From positions 1,178,001 through 1,242,000 of the forward strand of contig NZ_BJFN01000001.1 of NCBI RefSeq assembly GCF_014189855.1: a stretch of 64,000 bases of DNA, given 5' to 3'. This DNA is from Buttiauxella sp. A111 (GTDB lineage: Bacteria; Pseudomonadota; Gammaproteobacteria; Enterobacterales; Enterobacteriaceae). Position 1 is the stretch's first letter; each line of letters opens with the position of its first letter. Positions 1 to 9,130 of the stretch are shown here, piece by piece. The notes under the pieces were generated by a model that saw only the letters and a list, made by a program, of their open reading frames with translations, was not told the DNA's origin and did no database searches. The position numbers were made by a program, and so were the translations under genes.

Positions 1-1
1 T

Positions 2-190
2 GCGATAGCGCTACGTCGTGGGCAGAAGCTTTCCCAGATGGCACTGGCGTGGGTACTGCGTGGGGATAAGGTGACGTCAGTATTGATTGGGGCAAGCAAG
101 ATTGGCCAAATTGATGATGCCGTCGGTATGTTAGCGAATCGTCATTTCACCGCAGCAGAACTTGCAGAGATCGAAGAGATACTCATGTAA
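2..190 (+). CDS. aldo/keto reductase, C-terminal fragment
   Basis: Only the last 62 codons lie in the window, ending at TAA 188-190. The readable protein contains QMALAWVLRGDKVTSVLIGA followed by SKIGQIDDAVGML, the typical end of an NADPH-dependent aldo/keto reductase, where the Val-Leu-Ile-Gly-Ala strand and following Ser/Lys lie at the cofactor site. It most resembles the YghZ-type group, but the catalytic Asp-Tyr-Lys-His part is outside the window, so the substrate cannot be judged. The gene ends about 150 bp before ypeC and is probably a separate unit. Confidence 0.8.
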   Translation, partial: AIALRRGQKLSQMALAWVLRGDKVTSVLIGASKIGQIDDAVGMLANRHFTAAELAEIEEILM

Positions 191-341
191 CCGCTAACAC
201 CAATGTGTTAAAACTTGTCCATTTTTAGCAAAAAGTGCTCTCTTAAGCGATTTAGGAGTTGTGGCGATGAAACACTTAGTTACCACAACTTACTATTGCA
301 TTAACAAGCCGCCTGGCGGTTATCGTGTATTAGGAGAGAGT

Positions 342-698
342 ATGTTCAGGTCACTGATTCTTGCAGTTGCATTACTGGCCTCCGTGCCGCTAGTGGCGAA
401 TGCGGGCGAAATCACCCTGCTGCCGTCTGTTAAGCTTCAAATAGGTGATCAGGATTATCGCGGTAATTACTGGGATGGTGGCGGTTGGCGTGACCGCGAT
501 TACTGGCGTAATCACTATGAATGGCGCGAAAACCGCTGGCACCGTCATGACAACGGCTATCATCGTGGTTGGTATAAAGACCGTGGCCGTAGCAGCTTTG
601 AGAAGGGCTACCGCGCGGGCTGGAACGATCGGGATGATCATCGTGGGCGTGGCGATCATGGTCGCGGACATGGACATGGCGGTGGCCATCGTCATTAA
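342..698 (+). CDS. ypeC: YpeC, small secreted DUF2502 protein
   Basis: This 118-residue protein begins with a clear Sec signal peptide (residues 1 to about 22, ending VANA). The mature part is packed with Trp, Arg, Asp, Gly and His and ends in a His/Gly/Arg tail. Repeated Tyr-Trp-Arg and Arg-Asp-His units match the DUF2502 family, with YpeC of E. coli as the closest member I recognise. The ATG at 342 is preferred over the in-frame ATG at 261 because TAGGAGAGAG lies just upstream and the signal peptide starts there. The function is not known. The acidic and His-rich composition and the position next to mntH make metal binding possible, which is inference only. Confidence 0.85.
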   Translation: MFRSLILAVALLASVPLVANAGEITLLPSVKLQIGDQDYRGNYWDGGGWRDRDYWRNHYEWRENRWHRHDNGYHRGWYKDRGRSSFEKGYRAGWNDRDDHRGRGDHGRGHGHGGGHRH

Positions 699-839
699 TG
701 ACCAAACTGAAGAGTCTCTTCCTGGAGCTGAAGCTCTGAGGCTAATCAGTTAAGCTTTGCAGGGAGCTGTAACGCATTGCGTTGCAGCTTCCAAACATCC
801 CCAGATAGCAAAGTCATTTCCCAAAAGGTAAGTTATCCA

Positions 840-1238
840 ATGAAAAAACTCCTTCTCCTGGCCCCCCTGGCAATCGCACTGACTGCAGGTTCCCTGTCCG
901 CTCATGCGAATCAACGGAGTTCAATCAAGAACCCGGCAACAGGGGTTTTATGCGACAAGTATGTCTGTGCCGATGACAAAGGTATCTCTCAAACACTCAC
1001 GGGTAAGTATCTGGGTAAGACTGCGGCAAATAATAAATTATTTACCACCAAAGACGTTGTGCTGACCGAGTTTACTTTTTCAAACGGGATCTTCTGCGAT
1101 GTGAAGGAACGGTTATGTCGTGAAGACAGGTACTACGGCGCGGATGGGAAGCGTTCTGGGAAGATTTCCAGTAAATATACCCAGTTATTGTTTGGTGAGA
1201 CACCTTCAATAAAATCAAGCGAAGCTGGCAAGTCTTAG
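840..1238 (+). CDS. YcgJ-family secreted protein
   Basis: This 132-residue protein has a signal peptide (MKKLLLLAPLAIALTAG, cleavage probably after AHA). Four cysteines in the mature part occur in the pattern GVLCDKYVCAD and GIFCDVKERLCRED, suggesting two disulfides. The layout (VLCDKYVCA, KYLGKKAA-like, TEFTFSNGIFCD, ADGKRSG, KYTQLLF) matches the YcgJ/Fels-1 prophage protein-like family. The ATG at 840 is chosen because the signal peptide begins there; an in-frame start at 777 would add 21 residues with no signal character. The role is unknown. It lies convergent to mntH. Confidence 0.75.
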   Translation: MKKLLLLAPLAIALTAGSLSAHANQRSSIKNPATGVLCDKYVCADDKGISQTLTGKYLGKTAANNKLFTTKDVVLTEFTFSNGIFCDVKERLCREDRYYGADGKRSGKISSKYTQLLFGETPSIKSSEAGKS

Positions 1239-1255
1239 CCCCCTTTTTAGGTTTT

Positions 1256-1289
1256 GTAAGGTGAATGGACGATGTGCCATTCACCTTAC
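1256..1289. terminator. 13-bp perfect hairpin between convergent genes
   Basis: Arms 1256-1268 (GTAAGGTGAATGG) and 1277-1289 (CCATTCACCTTAC) are perfect complements around an 8-nt loop, between the converging ycgJ-like gene and mntH. There is no following T-run on either strand, so it is not a textbook intrinsic terminator. It may still stop or stabilise both transcripts. Confidence 0.5.
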
Positions 1290-1303
1290 GATGTTCCAAC
1301 TGG

Positions 1304-2542
1304 CTACAGCCCTAAAACCGTGCCAATCAACAACCACAAATTCAGCGCAACGACGATTGCCACAATCACCCAGCCAGTCATCTTAATCACACGCGTATTC
1401 ACCAGGTCGCCCATCAGTTTGTCATTGCTGGTGAAAATCAGTAGCGGAACCAGGGCAAGGGCAATCCCGAAGCTCAGCAATACCTGGCTCATCACCAGAA
1501 TCCGTGTCGGATCAAGCCCCATCAGAATCACAATGAATGAAGGTGCCATGGTCACGGAGCGACGAACCCACAACGGGATATAGAAGCGGACGAAACCCTG
1601 CATCACCACCTGCCCGGCTAACGTCCCCACGACGGTGGATGACAAACCCGCAGCGACAAGGCTTAAACCAAAGATTGTGGCCGCTGAATGGCTCAGCAAC
1701 GGTTGCAGCGTGAGGTAAGCTTCATCGAGGTCGGCGACACCAGTGTGGCCTGAGAAATGAAACGCAGCGGCGGCGGTTGCCATCATCGCCAGGTTAACAA
1801 ACCCTGCAATGGTCATCGCAATCGCAACATCCCATTTGGTTGCAGAATACCGTTCGGCCCGATTTCCCTCATGCATATGCTGGGTCAGCGACGAGTGCAG
1901 ATAGATTACGTGCGGCATGATGGTTGCACCGAGCACGCCCGCAGCAAGAAATACAGCTTCGCTGGTTGGCAAGGAAGGAATCAGCATCCCTTTCCCTAAT
2001 TCCACCAATTTAGGCTGCGAGAAAATAAGCTCGACGATATAGGCCGCTGCCACAAACAACAGTAATCCGCCAATCACTTTCTCAAGGGGCTTCTGACCAC
2101 GCCGTTGCAGCATCAGTATCAGGAATGTGGCAATACCGGTTAGCACTGCACCTTGTAATAAAGAGACGCCGAGGATCAGTTTGAAACCAATCGCCGCACC
2201 GATGAATTCAGCGAGATCCGTCGCCATGGCAATGATTTCGGCTTGTATCCAGTAAAGCCAGACGACGGGACGCGGATAATGATCGCGAATCTGTTCGGCA
2301 AGGTTTTTACCCGTTGCGATACCGAGTTTTGCAGACAGGATTTGGATGAGCATCGCCATCAGGTTCGCCCAGACCACCACCCACAGCAATTTATAGCCAA
2401 AGCTGGCACCCGCCTGGATGTTAGTCGCAAAGTTGCCGGGATCGATATAACCGATGGCAGCGATAAAGGCTGGTCCCATTAACGCCAGGCGTAATCTTCG
2501 CGCTGTGCGAGTACCACTATTTTCAACGCGACTGTTATTCAT
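1304..2542 (-). CDS. mntH: Nramp-type proton-coupled Mn(II) importer
   Basis: Protein of 412 residues with about 11 membrane segments, near-identical in pattern to E. coli MntH. The Nramp metal-site motif DPGN is in segment 1 (about residue 34) and MPH in segment 6 (about residue 210). It imports Mn(II), and less well Fe(II), using the proton gradient across the inner membrane. Two adjacent ATGs exist (2545 and 2542). The second gives the usual length and a better distance from the GAGG ribosome site. The upstream region carries MntR-like and Fur-like operators, consistent with repression by Mn and Fe. Confidence 0.97.
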   Translation of the reverse strand: MNNSRVENSGTRTARRLRLALMGPAFIAAIGYIDPGNFATNIQAGASFGYKLLWVVVWANLMAMLIQILSAKLGIATGKNLAEQIRDHYPRPVVWLYWIQAEIIAMATDLAEFIGAAIGFKLILGVSLLQGAVLTGIATFLILMLQRRGQKPLEKVIGGLLLFVAAAYIVELIFSQPKLVELGKGMLIPSLPTSEAVFLAAGVLGATIMPHVIYLHSSLTQHMHEGNRAERYSATKWDVAIAMTIAGFVNLAMMATAAAAFHFSGHTGVADLDEAYLTLQPLLSHSAATIFGLSLVAAGLSSTVVGTLAGQVVMQGFVRFYIPLWVRRSVTMAPSFIVILMGLDPTRILVMSQVLLSFGIALALVPLLIFTSNDKLMGDLVNTRVIKMTGWVIVAIVVALNLWLLIGTVLGL

Positions 2543-2554
2543 CATCTGCCTCTG

Positions 2555-2576
2555 AGATATAGCCTTTGCTATGTTT
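2555..2576 (-). promoter_or_regulatory. MntR-type operator upstream of mntH
   Basis: On the minus strand the sequence reads AAACATAGCAAAGGCTATAT, an imperfect palindrome around CAAAGG. It closely matches the MntR box of E. coli mntH, which I recall as the same inverted ACATAGC/GCTATGT half-sites. It lies between a plausible TTGATA/TAGCTT promoter (minus strand, about 2584-2612) and the start codon, where bound Mn-MntR would block transcription. Confidence 0.75.
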
Positions 2577-2590
2577 CAAGCTAGCAAAAG

Positions 2591-2611
2591 TGAGAATGAT
2601 TATCAAATTCA
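2591..2611 (-). promoter_or_regulatory. Fur-type box upstream of mntH
   Basis: The plus strand reads TGAGAATGATTATCAAATTC, containing the GAGAATGATTATCA core that resembles the GATAATGATAATCATTATC Fur consensus. It overlaps the probable -35 region, so iron-loaded Fur would repress mntH, as is known for E. coli. Confidence 0.65.
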
Positions 2612-2785
2612 TTTAAAAGAGATAAACTGATTTCTTCGATAGCTTGAAACGATGAGGGATTTTTAAGACGCCGATTGCCGATTAACAACGCACAATTAAG
2701 ACAGCAACTATGATAAAGATATGTGCGTTGACGCAACTTTTACCTTCTTTACTTAACATAGCAGAAATGTATGGTTGATCACTAA

Positions 2786-2803
2786 TTTTGAGTTTGGTCA
2801 CAT
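2786..2803 (+). promoter_or_regulatory. candidate CRP site upstream of nupC
   Basis: TTTGA-GTTTGG-TCACA at 2787-2802 matches the CRP pattern TGTGA-N6-TCACA at 9 of 10 positions. A TATAGT hexamer follows at 2812-2817. nupC of E. coli is known to be activated by cAMP-CRP and repressed by CytR. The rest of the 355-bp interval between mntH and nupC shows no gene. Confidence 0.5.
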
Positions 2804-2900
2804 GTCATCACTATAGTGTGCGATTGCTCTCGTTTTCTTATTGCTTGTTTCATAGAATGTGCAACGAAATTAAACCTGCCTCATAATATTTGGAGCAAAT

Positions 2901-4088
2901 ATGTCCCGCGTTCTGCATTTTGTTTTAGCGCTTGCCGTGGTTGCGTTACTCGCTTTGTTGCTGAGTAGCAATCGTAAGCAGATCCGTATTCGCTTTATCG
3001 TTCAATTGTTAGTGATTGAACTTCTTCTCGCCTGGTTCTTCCTGAACTCAGAAGTGGGTCTGGGCTTTGTAAGAGGTTTCTCAGAAATGTTTGAGAAACT
3101 CCTGTCGTTCGCTAATGAAGGGACAAACTTTGTATTCGGTAAGATGAATGACGAAGGACTCGCCTTCTTCTTCCTGAAAGTACTCTGCCCAATCGTCTTT
3201 ATCTCTGCGCTGATTGGTATTTTGCAGCACATTCGCGTACTGCCGATCGTCATCCGCTTTATCGGTACCCTTCTGTCTAAAGTGAATGGTATGGGTAAAC
3301 TGGAATCCTTTAACGCCGTAAGTTCACTGATTTTGGGACAGTCAGAAAACTTTATCGCCTATAAGGATATTCTCGGCAAGATGTCCCGCAACCGCATGTA
3401 CACCATGTCCGCTACGGCCATGTCTACCGTGTCCATGTCGATTGTCGGCGCATACATGACAATGCTCGAACCAAAATATGTGGTTGCAGCGCTGGTATTG
3501 AACATGTTCAGTACCTTCATCGTGTTATCTCTGATCAACCCGTACCGTGTTGAGGACAGCGAAGAAAACCTGCAGATGTCTAACCTGCACGAAGGTCAAA
3601 GCTTCTTCGAGATGCTCGGCGAATATATTCTGGCAGGTTTTAAAGTTGCGATTATCGTTGCGGCAATGCTGATTGGCTTTATTGCCTTGATCGCCGCGCT
3701 GAACGCACTGTTTGCAGCCATCTTCGGTATCTCCTTCCAGGGCATTCTGGGTTACATCTTCTACCCGGTAGCCTGGATCATGGGTGTTCCATCTCATGAA
3801 GCCTTGCAGGTTGGCAGTATCATGGCAACCAAACTGGTATCAAACGAATTCGTTGCGATGCTGGATCTGCAAAAACTGGCCGGTACGCTTTCCCCACGCG
3901 CGGAAGGTATCCTGTCTGTGTTCCTGGTTTCGTTTGCTAACTTCTCTTCTATCGGGATTATCGCTGGTGCGATTAAAGGCCTGAACGAAGAGCAAGGTAA
4001 CGTGGTTTCTCGCTTTGGCCTGAAACTGGTTTACGGCGCAACGCTTGTGAGCATTTTGTCTGCATCTATTGCAGGTCTGTTCTTGTAA
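2901..4088 (+). CDS. nupC: proton-coupled nucleoside permease NupC
   Basis: A 395-residue inner-membrane protein of the concentrative nucleoside transporter family. About eight to ten hydrophobic segments are visible. Family landmarks include [14 protein letters not shown] (about 145-158), where Gln-Ser-Glu and Asn contact nucleoside, and [13 protein letters not shown] near residue 300 with the substrate-binding Glu. It imports nucleosides other than guanosine with protons. The ribosome site TTTGGAGCAAAT directly precedes the ATG. It is monocistronic, with a strong terminator immediately after it. Confidence 0.96.
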   Translation: MSRVLHFVLALAVVALLALLLSSNRKQIRIRFIVQLLVIELLLAWFFLNSEVGLGFVRGFSEMFEKLLSFANEGTNFVFGKMNDEGLAFFFLKVLCPIVFISALIGILQHIRVLPIVIRFIGTLLSKVNGMGKLESFNAVSSLILGQSENFIAYKDILGKMSRNRMYTMSATAMSTVSMSIVGAYMTMLEPKYVVAALVLNMFSTFIVLSLINPYRVEDSEENLQMSNLHEGQSFFEMLGEYILAGFKVAIIVAAMLIGFIALIAALNALFAAIFGISFQGILGYIFYPVAWIMGVPSHEALQVGSIMATKLVSNEFVAMLDLQKLAGTLSPRAEGILSVFLVSFANFSSIGIIAGAIKGLNEEQGNVVSRFGLKLVYGATLVSILSASIAGLFL

Positions 4089-4104
4089 TTCTCACGCTTC
4101 AAAC

Positions 4105-4134
4105 AAAAACCGAGGCTTTTGCCTCGGTTTTTTT
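4105..4134. terminator. bidirectional intrinsic terminator
   Basis: Stem AACCGAGGC / GCCTCGGTT with loop TTTT is flanked by an A-run on the left and seven Ts on the right. It ends nupC on the plus strand, and its other strand sits at the stop codon of the minus-strand diguanylate cyclase gene, so it can serve both. Confidence 0.9.
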
Positions 4135-5773
4135 ATGCCTCTAAATCTGCGTCATCCTGCCAACATACCTGATTTCGCCCGCGAGTTTTCGCCCGGTACA
4201 TGCGCATATCAGCAAGGGTTTGGATTTGGTCAAGCGAACTCTCTGGATACTCGCTGTGAGAGGCCACTCCCAGCGATGCGGTAATCAGTAGCTTCAAGCC
4301 ATTTTCGAGGATCAAGGCGGAAGATTCGAGCTCCCACTTAATTCTTGTCGCCACCCTAATTCCGGTCTTGAGATCGGAATTAGGCAGATAAACACAGAAC
4401 TCCTCGCCACCAATGCGCCCCAGGACATCCTGGCTGCGTATGGCTTGCTGAATGCGACGTGTAGCGTGAATCAGCACATTATCGCCAACCAAATGCCCAT
4501 ACACATCGTTCACCTTTTTAAAGTAGTCGAGGTCCAATTGTACGAGTGTATAATCCACGTAGTTCGGGCTAAGTTGAGACGTTTTTGCGAAAAAGCCACG
4601 GCGATTGAGTGCCCCGGTTAAATCATCGTGAAGCGCATGGTGTTGCATTTCACGTTGTAAATTGCCCATATTCCGCACCAGACGGCAAATAATGCTGTGC
4701 GCCCCCAGCAGGAAAAACAGAAAAATCAAAAACATTGTGACAAGAAGCAGGCTGAATCGCCCAAACTCTTCATGCAGCCCCTGTCCCAGGGTTTGGGTGT
4801 TAACCAATATCGAATGCGTTCCTTTTAGCTTACCAAAAGTGATAAAGGTCAATCCCGAACGGAGAGTGCCACGCTTTTTTTCAGCCAGCATATTGAGAAT
4901 GGTTTTTTTCTGTTCCGCGCTTAACTGAAGGTTATTTTCCGCGCCCACCGCTTTTGTCAGCGGTTTTAATTGTTCATCATACAATCGGTAGGCACTACGG
5001 CTCCCATCAGGTAATGAGGAGGCAAGAAACTGCTCGACCGATTGTCTATCAAATGCAATGCCTAATAATCCTATCCATTCACCACCAAAATCGACAGGAA
5101 TGGCTGCGTTGATCAGCGCTTCATCGCTGTTAACAATATTTTGCCGCGTCCAGAAAGGTGCTCGCTTGGGATTCAAAAGCGGAGATGCCAATACGAAACT
5201 CCCCTGTTTTTCGAATGGGTTATAGCTATTAATCAGCAGTGAGTTAACTTTCTTCGATAAAGAGGCGATAAATTCACCTTCGCGCGAGATGTAATACAGA
5301 TCAGCCAACAGTTCATTATCTCCCGTTGCTAGCGGGAAAAGCCCTCGGATTTTACGCAACCCATTGAGTTGTTGCCGCACCTCCAGAGACTTCTTGTCCT
5401 GAAACGCTTCCTCTTCGGTAACAGAATTGGGTAAAGGCAATTCACCTATCCACAACGGCTTTTGAATCGTATTTTCATTGAGTTCCCATGGTGTCACTGG
5501 GCTCCCCGGAAAGATCGGGTCATCCATCGCTTCAATAAAAATTCTTTTTAAATAGCGAAGGTTATCAACCTTGTATTGCGCTCTGCTTTCGAGACGTGCA
5601 ATCACGCTTTCAAGATGGCCCAGCTGACTGGAGCGATAGCCCTGGTTAAAGAGTTGCCCTTGCTGCCAGAACAAAAAAGTGATCAGCACAAAAACAAAAA
5701 TGAAAACCAGATGAATAACACGCAAGGTTTTTGCCATTGGCAGACGAAATCTATTCGCTAATGAAGTACTCAC
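4133..5773 (-). CDS. membrane diguanylate cyclase with periplasmic sensor domain
   Basis: A 546-residue protein with a transmembrane helix at about 17-36, a roughly 300-residue periplasmic domain of Cache/PAS-like length, a second helix at about 339-360 and a C-terminal GGDEF domain. The active site reads GGEEF (455-459). The inhibitory site RSQD (446-449) sits exactly five residues upstream, so both GTP condensation to c-di-GMP and product inhibition look intact. DDLTGALNRRGFF marks the domain start. The start is GTG at 5773 with AGGAC six bases upstream. It lies 41 bp downstream of the c-di-GMP phosphodiesterase pdeA on the same strand, so co-transcription is likely. I do not recognise an E. 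coli gene at this position. Confidence 0.9.
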   Translation of the reverse strand: MSTSLANRFRLPMAKTLRVIHLVFIFVFVLITFLFWQQGQLFNQGYRSSQLGHLESVIARLESRAQYKVDNLRYLKRIFIEAMDDPIFPGSPVTPWELNENTIQKPLWIGELPLPNSVTEEEAFQDKKSLEVRQQLNGLRKIRGLFPLATGDNELLADLYYISREGEFIASLSKKVNSLLINSYNPFEKQGSFVLASPLLNPKRAPFWTRQNIVNSDEALINAAIPVDFGGEWIGLLGIAFDRQSVEQFLASSLPDGSRSAYRLYDEQLKPLTKAVGAENNLQLSAEQKKTILNMLAEKKRGTLRSGLTFITFGKLKGTHSILVNTQTLGQGLHEEFGRFSLLLVTMFLIFLFFLLGAHSIICRLVRNMGNLQREMQHHALHDDLTGALNRRGFFAKTSQLSPNYVDYTLVQLDLDYFKKVNDVYGHLVGDNVLIHATRRIQQAIRSQDVLGRIGGEEFCVYLPNSDLKTGIRVATRIKWELESSALILENGLKLLITASLGVASHSEYPESSLDQIQTLADMRMYRAKTRGRNQVCWQDDADLEA

Positions 5774-5814
5774 AATAAAGTCCTGTGATCATATGCTCGC
5801 AACATATTGCTACC

Positions 5815-8007
5815 TTAAAAAGTATGGACTGTATTAAGAGGCACGGGTTTGCCGATCAGGTAACCTTGCAAAAACTGTACACCCAGTTTATGCAATAGTG
5901 CCCGCTGTTCTTCGGTTTCAACAAACTCAGCAACGACACTCAGTTGCTTCGCATGGGCCATATCACATATAGATTTAACGATCAGGGGGTCAAGCGAGTC
6001 AGACGTGATGTCTTTGATGAAGCAACCATCAATCTTAATAATGTCCGCCTGAAGCCGTTTAAGCCTTTCGTAATTCGCATAGCCGGTGCCAAAGTCATCA
6101 ATGGCAATTTTAAAGCCACTCTCACGCAGCAGCATGATGTTCTGCATGGAGATTTCTGACTCTGAAAATGCCTGTTCCTCAGTCACTTCAATAATCACAC
6201 TGCGGGTTGGCACTTTAAATTCATTAAACAAGGAAACAATTTTCTGAGCGACATCTTTTTGCATCAACGTTAATGGCATGAGATTAACGGAGAAACGTGG
6301 CTGTTGGATAGTCTCTGGATGCTGCTGCAGGAAACGCACCAGTTTCTGCATGATTAGCATATCGAAGCGTGTGCTGAGGTTAAATTCAGTGATAATGGGA
6401 ATAAAGTTATCAGGAGTAATAATTTTGCCATCTAATGATAAGCGAGTTAATATTTCGTAATACCCCTTCCCCTGCTCATCTAAAATAGGTTGCGCATAGA
6501 GGACAAAGGATTGTTCATCATTCAGTGCTCGTTTAATTTTTTGCAAAATTAACACGCGTTCAGTTGTCTGATCTGAAACATCTTCAATTCGGGTATCCAG
6601 ACTGAGTACACGCTTCGTCGCACATGCCTGCTCAGAGAGATAGCTTAATTGCCCTAATGTACGGTGTAATTCAATAAGATCATTATCGATAACGCTATAA
6701 GATGCACTGTACTCAATTTCCAGCATAGTATTATGCCATTTTACTTGCTTGCTATTGAGTGTGTCGACTATATGGCCCAATCGATCAGCGGTATCCTGGC
6801 CATGTAAAAATATTAATAATTCACTTCCCGGCAATTGAAATACCTGTTCGCCTTGCTGCAAGAAAGGTTTTAATTGCCAGGTGATAATACGTTTGCATTC
6901 AATGCGCATCATGATGCCGTAGTGTCGGCTTAAAAACTCCAGATTAGACATGCGCAAGCAACACAAAGTCCCTTTGGGATAGCATTGCACATGGTGTTCC
7001 AGCGCACGTATATTTGGTAGTTGAGTTAAGGGGTCGGTAAGCGCTTGCGAACGATAAATACGTTTCATCCACTCGTTTTTCTTGAAAACCGTCGTCATAT
7101 ACACCATACAGACGTTAAACGTAATAAATACCGAGAGGATAAATGACAGGGCAAATTCGTTATTTACCCCATAAAGAAAACCGTCGTTATAGGTCAGTAG
7201 TAACCATGCAGAAGTAGCCCACATTAGCCCCATTAAACGCGGGCCAAAATGCCGAATGCCAAGCGTAAAGAGTACGAAGATGATGGGTACCAGATAACCT
7301 GAAACCTGTAGTATTCCCCAAGAGGAGCACAGTATCCATAGCATTGTTATCAGACAAAAGACCCAGGTATAAGTGTAATAACGACGCGGCCCAACAAAGT
7401 CACGCATTACACATCGGAGCCAGAATGCTCGGGCATAATTAGGATTAAGGAGCATCCTTAATGGGTAATAGAATAACGGGGTGAAAATGAGCGAGGCGGC
7501 AACTAAGCTTTGAAAATCGACTACCATAAAGATCAGAGAATTATCACCAAAGTAAGCCGCAATCCGAGCGGGGAAGTGGATATAATACCCGGAGATATAC
7601 ATCATCAACTTAATAATAAAAGGTGTAGCAAAACCTAGCCAAAATATCCTGACACCAATACCTTTATCTGCCAACCCATGTCGCCAGCGTGCACCAAGAT
7701 TATAACGCGCCATCATACTGCATAGTGATATTGTCAATATCAGGCAAAAGACAAAGACCAACAGTGCAAACCAGGATATCTTTAAACAAAAAGAATATGC
7801 AGCGATTGAAGCTATTAATAGTGGAATAATAGCGACCCGGCCATAGATAAACACCATGGCGATCATGAAACTTATCGGAAGGTAAGCGAGATAAATCTGT
7901 TTACCTTCAATAACTGTCGAGGGGGAAATGTAACGAGAAAGAGGTACAAACAGAAGGCTTAAAACCAGTGCTGTGACGGATTTTTTTATCATTTTTTTGA
8001 AAGTCAT
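5815..8007 (-). CDS. pdeA: c-di-GMP phosphodiesterase PdeA (YfeA)
   Basis: A 730-residue protein with an N-terminal multi-pass membrane domain (about 1-310, MASE1-like), a degenerate GGDEF domain and a C-terminal EAL domain. GGDEF is replaced by PGSEL, so no cyclase activity is expected. The EAL signature reads EIL within YYEILTRL, keeping the metal-binding Glu. Other catalytic motifs are present: DDFGTGYANYERL, KIDGCFI, AEFVETEEQ and QGYLIGKP. It should hydrolyse c-di-GMP to pGpG at the inner membrane. It corresponds to YfeA of E. coli in length and place. It is the first gene of a likely two-gene unit with the diguanylate cyclase downstream, an opposing pair. Confidence 0.93.
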   Translation of the reverse strand: MTFKKMIKKSVTALVLSLLFVPLSRYISPSTVIEGKQIYLAYLPISFMIAMVFIYGRVAIIPLLIASIAAYSFCLKISWFALLVFVFCLILTISLCSMMARYNLGARWRHGLADKGIGVRIFWLGFATPFIIKLMMYISGYYIHFPARIAAYFGDNSLIFMVVDFQSLVAASLIFTPLFYYPLRMLLNPNYARAFWLRCVMRDFVGPRRYYTYTWVFCLITMLWILCSSWGILQVSGYLVPIIFVLFTLGIRHFGPRLMGLMWATSAWLLLTYNDGFLYGVNNEFALSFILSVFITFNVCMVYMTTVFKKNEWMKRIYRSQALTDPLTQLPNIRALEHHVQCYPKGTLCCLRMSNLEFLSRHYGIMMRIECKRIITWQLKPFLQQGEQVFQLPGSELLIFLHGQDTADRLGHIVDTLNSKQVKWHNTMLEIEYSASYSVIDNDLIELHRTLGQLSYLSEQACATKRVLSLDTRIEDVSDQTTERVLILQKIKRALNDEQSFVLYAQPILDEQGKGYYEILTRLSLDGKIITPDNFIPIITEFNLSTRFDMLIMQKLVRFLQQHPETIQQPRFSVNLMPLTLMQKDVAQKIVSLFNEFKVPTRSVIIEVTEEQAFSESEISMQNIMLLRESGFKIAIDDFGTGYANYERLKRLQADIIKIDGCFIKDITSDSLDPLIVKSICDMAHAKQLSVVAEFVETEEQRALLHKLGVQFLQGYLIGKPVPLNTVHTF

Positions 8008-8258
8008 AAGCCCTGACGTGATTATTCTGCTCTTGATTAGCAGTGTTATTCGGCGATGAATAATACGTTTATTTATTGCTCAAATCAAGTTTGCACAATA
8101 TTTAACCCCTTTAATTTTCTTGATTTTTTATACATTCAAACAAAGAGAAACAGTTTGATATATCCCTGTTGAGAATAAATCGTATTCAATTTGCAGTGCA
8201 CGAATACCGCTATATCGTGATTAATTTGGGAATTTTGGGGAGTTGGGTTGTTAAAACG

Positions 8259-8287
8259 AAAAAACCCCCGCCATCAGGCGAGGGTCT
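8259..8287 (-). terminator. intrinsic terminator of the tRNA-Ala pair
   Basis: On the minus strand CCCTCGCC-TGAT-GGCGGGGG is followed by TTTTTTCGTTTT. It lies directly after the second tRNA-Ala. The 8008-8258 interval beyond it is AT-rich leader of pdeA with no gene seen. Confidence 0.88.
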
Positions 8288-8294
8288 TATGTTT

Positions 8295-8370
<76 letters not shown>

Positions 8371-8416
8371 ACGAATGGGTATGGTTTAAACGATTCAAAT
8401 CTTGCTGGTAAAGATT

Positions 8417-8492
<76 letters not shown>

Positions 8493-8525
8493 GTACCGTG
8501 AAACCGTGTCGTATCGACGGGCGGC

Positions 8526-8554
8526 ATCATATGAAACCCATTCGAGAGTGTCAA
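8526..8554 (-). promoter_or_regulatory. strong sigma-70 promoter of the tRNA-Ala genes
   Basis: The minus strand reads TTGACA (8554-8549), a 17-bp spacer and TATGAT (8531-8526), followed by a GC-rich discriminator GCCGCCC. A near-consensus promoter with such a discriminator is the usual form of a stringently controlled stable-RNA promoter. Confidence 0.88.
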
Positions 8555-8714
8555 CGGCAAATTCTTCTTCTGCGATCAATCGTCTAAAAAGCAAACAGCA
8601 TGAGCAAAAGCAAATTGCATATCATCCCGTGGTAGTTAATCCTGTCACAGTTTCCAGTAAAATGATCCCATAAAATGAATCACTAATAACCCCTTTGGAT
8701 TTAAGGAAAAATTT

Positions 8715-9068
8715 GTGCTCAAGGAACGTATGACCCCGGAAGAGCTGGCGATTATTACTGGTTATAGTCGCCAAACAATCAACAAATGGGTACGTAAAGA
8801 GAGTTGGCTCACTACGCAAAAACCGGGTGTTCAGGGAGGTAAAGCTCGCCTGATACATGTAGATGAACGAGTTCGCGATTTTATTAATAGTGCAAAGCGC
8901 GTTTCTGAGAAACACAGTAGCTACCATGTAAACGATACATCTCTGGAAGGCCTTCTGCTTAATTCGATGAAGCAGATGTCGTTAACGGAGCAAGAAAAGT
9001 TGTCAGCACTGCTTCTGCGTGAAGGAATTGCGGGGATTTTAAAACGTTTAGGTATTCGCGATGAGTAA
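8715..9068 (+). CDS. yfeC: YfeC-like DNA-binding protein
   Basis: A 117-residue protein beginning with a helix-turn-helix: MTPEELAIITGYSRQTINKW reads as a MerR/Mu-repressor-like winged helix, followed by the conserved GVQGGKARLIHVDERV stretch. The C-terminal half ends LLLREGIAGILKRLGIRDE, as in YfeC and its E. coli neighbour YfeD. The start is GTG at 8715 with TAAGGA eight bases upstream; ATG at 8730 is the alternative. The target is unknown. E. coli carries both yfeC and yfeD between the alanine tRNAs and gltX, and only one is present here. Confidence 0.85.
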   Translation: MLKERMTPEELAIITGYSRQTINKWVRKESWLTTQKPGVQGGKARLIHVDERVRDFINSAKRVSEKHSSYHVNDTSLEGLLLNSMKQMSLTEQEKLSALLLREGIAGILKRLGIRDE

Positions 9069-9078
9069 GACAAGTATA

Positions 9079-9106
9079 AAAAAGCCGGCATAAGCCGGCT
9101 TTTTTG
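9079..9106. terminator. terminator between yfeC and gltX
   Basis: AAAGCCGGC-ATAA-GCCGGCTTT followed by Ts on the plus strand and As on the left. It can end yfeC (plus) and gltX (minus), which converge here. Confidence 0.9.
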
Positions 9107-9130
9107 CACGTACTCTTTATAACGTATCCG

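Noticed and set aside
261-341. Extended N-terminus of ypeC from the ATG at 261
   Set aside because: The added 27 residues have no family match and lie before the ribosome site and signal peptide start at 342.
6278-6460. Plus-strand frames inside pdeA and similar shadows in other genes
   Set aside because: They lie antisense or out of frame to genes with clear family matches and lack start context.
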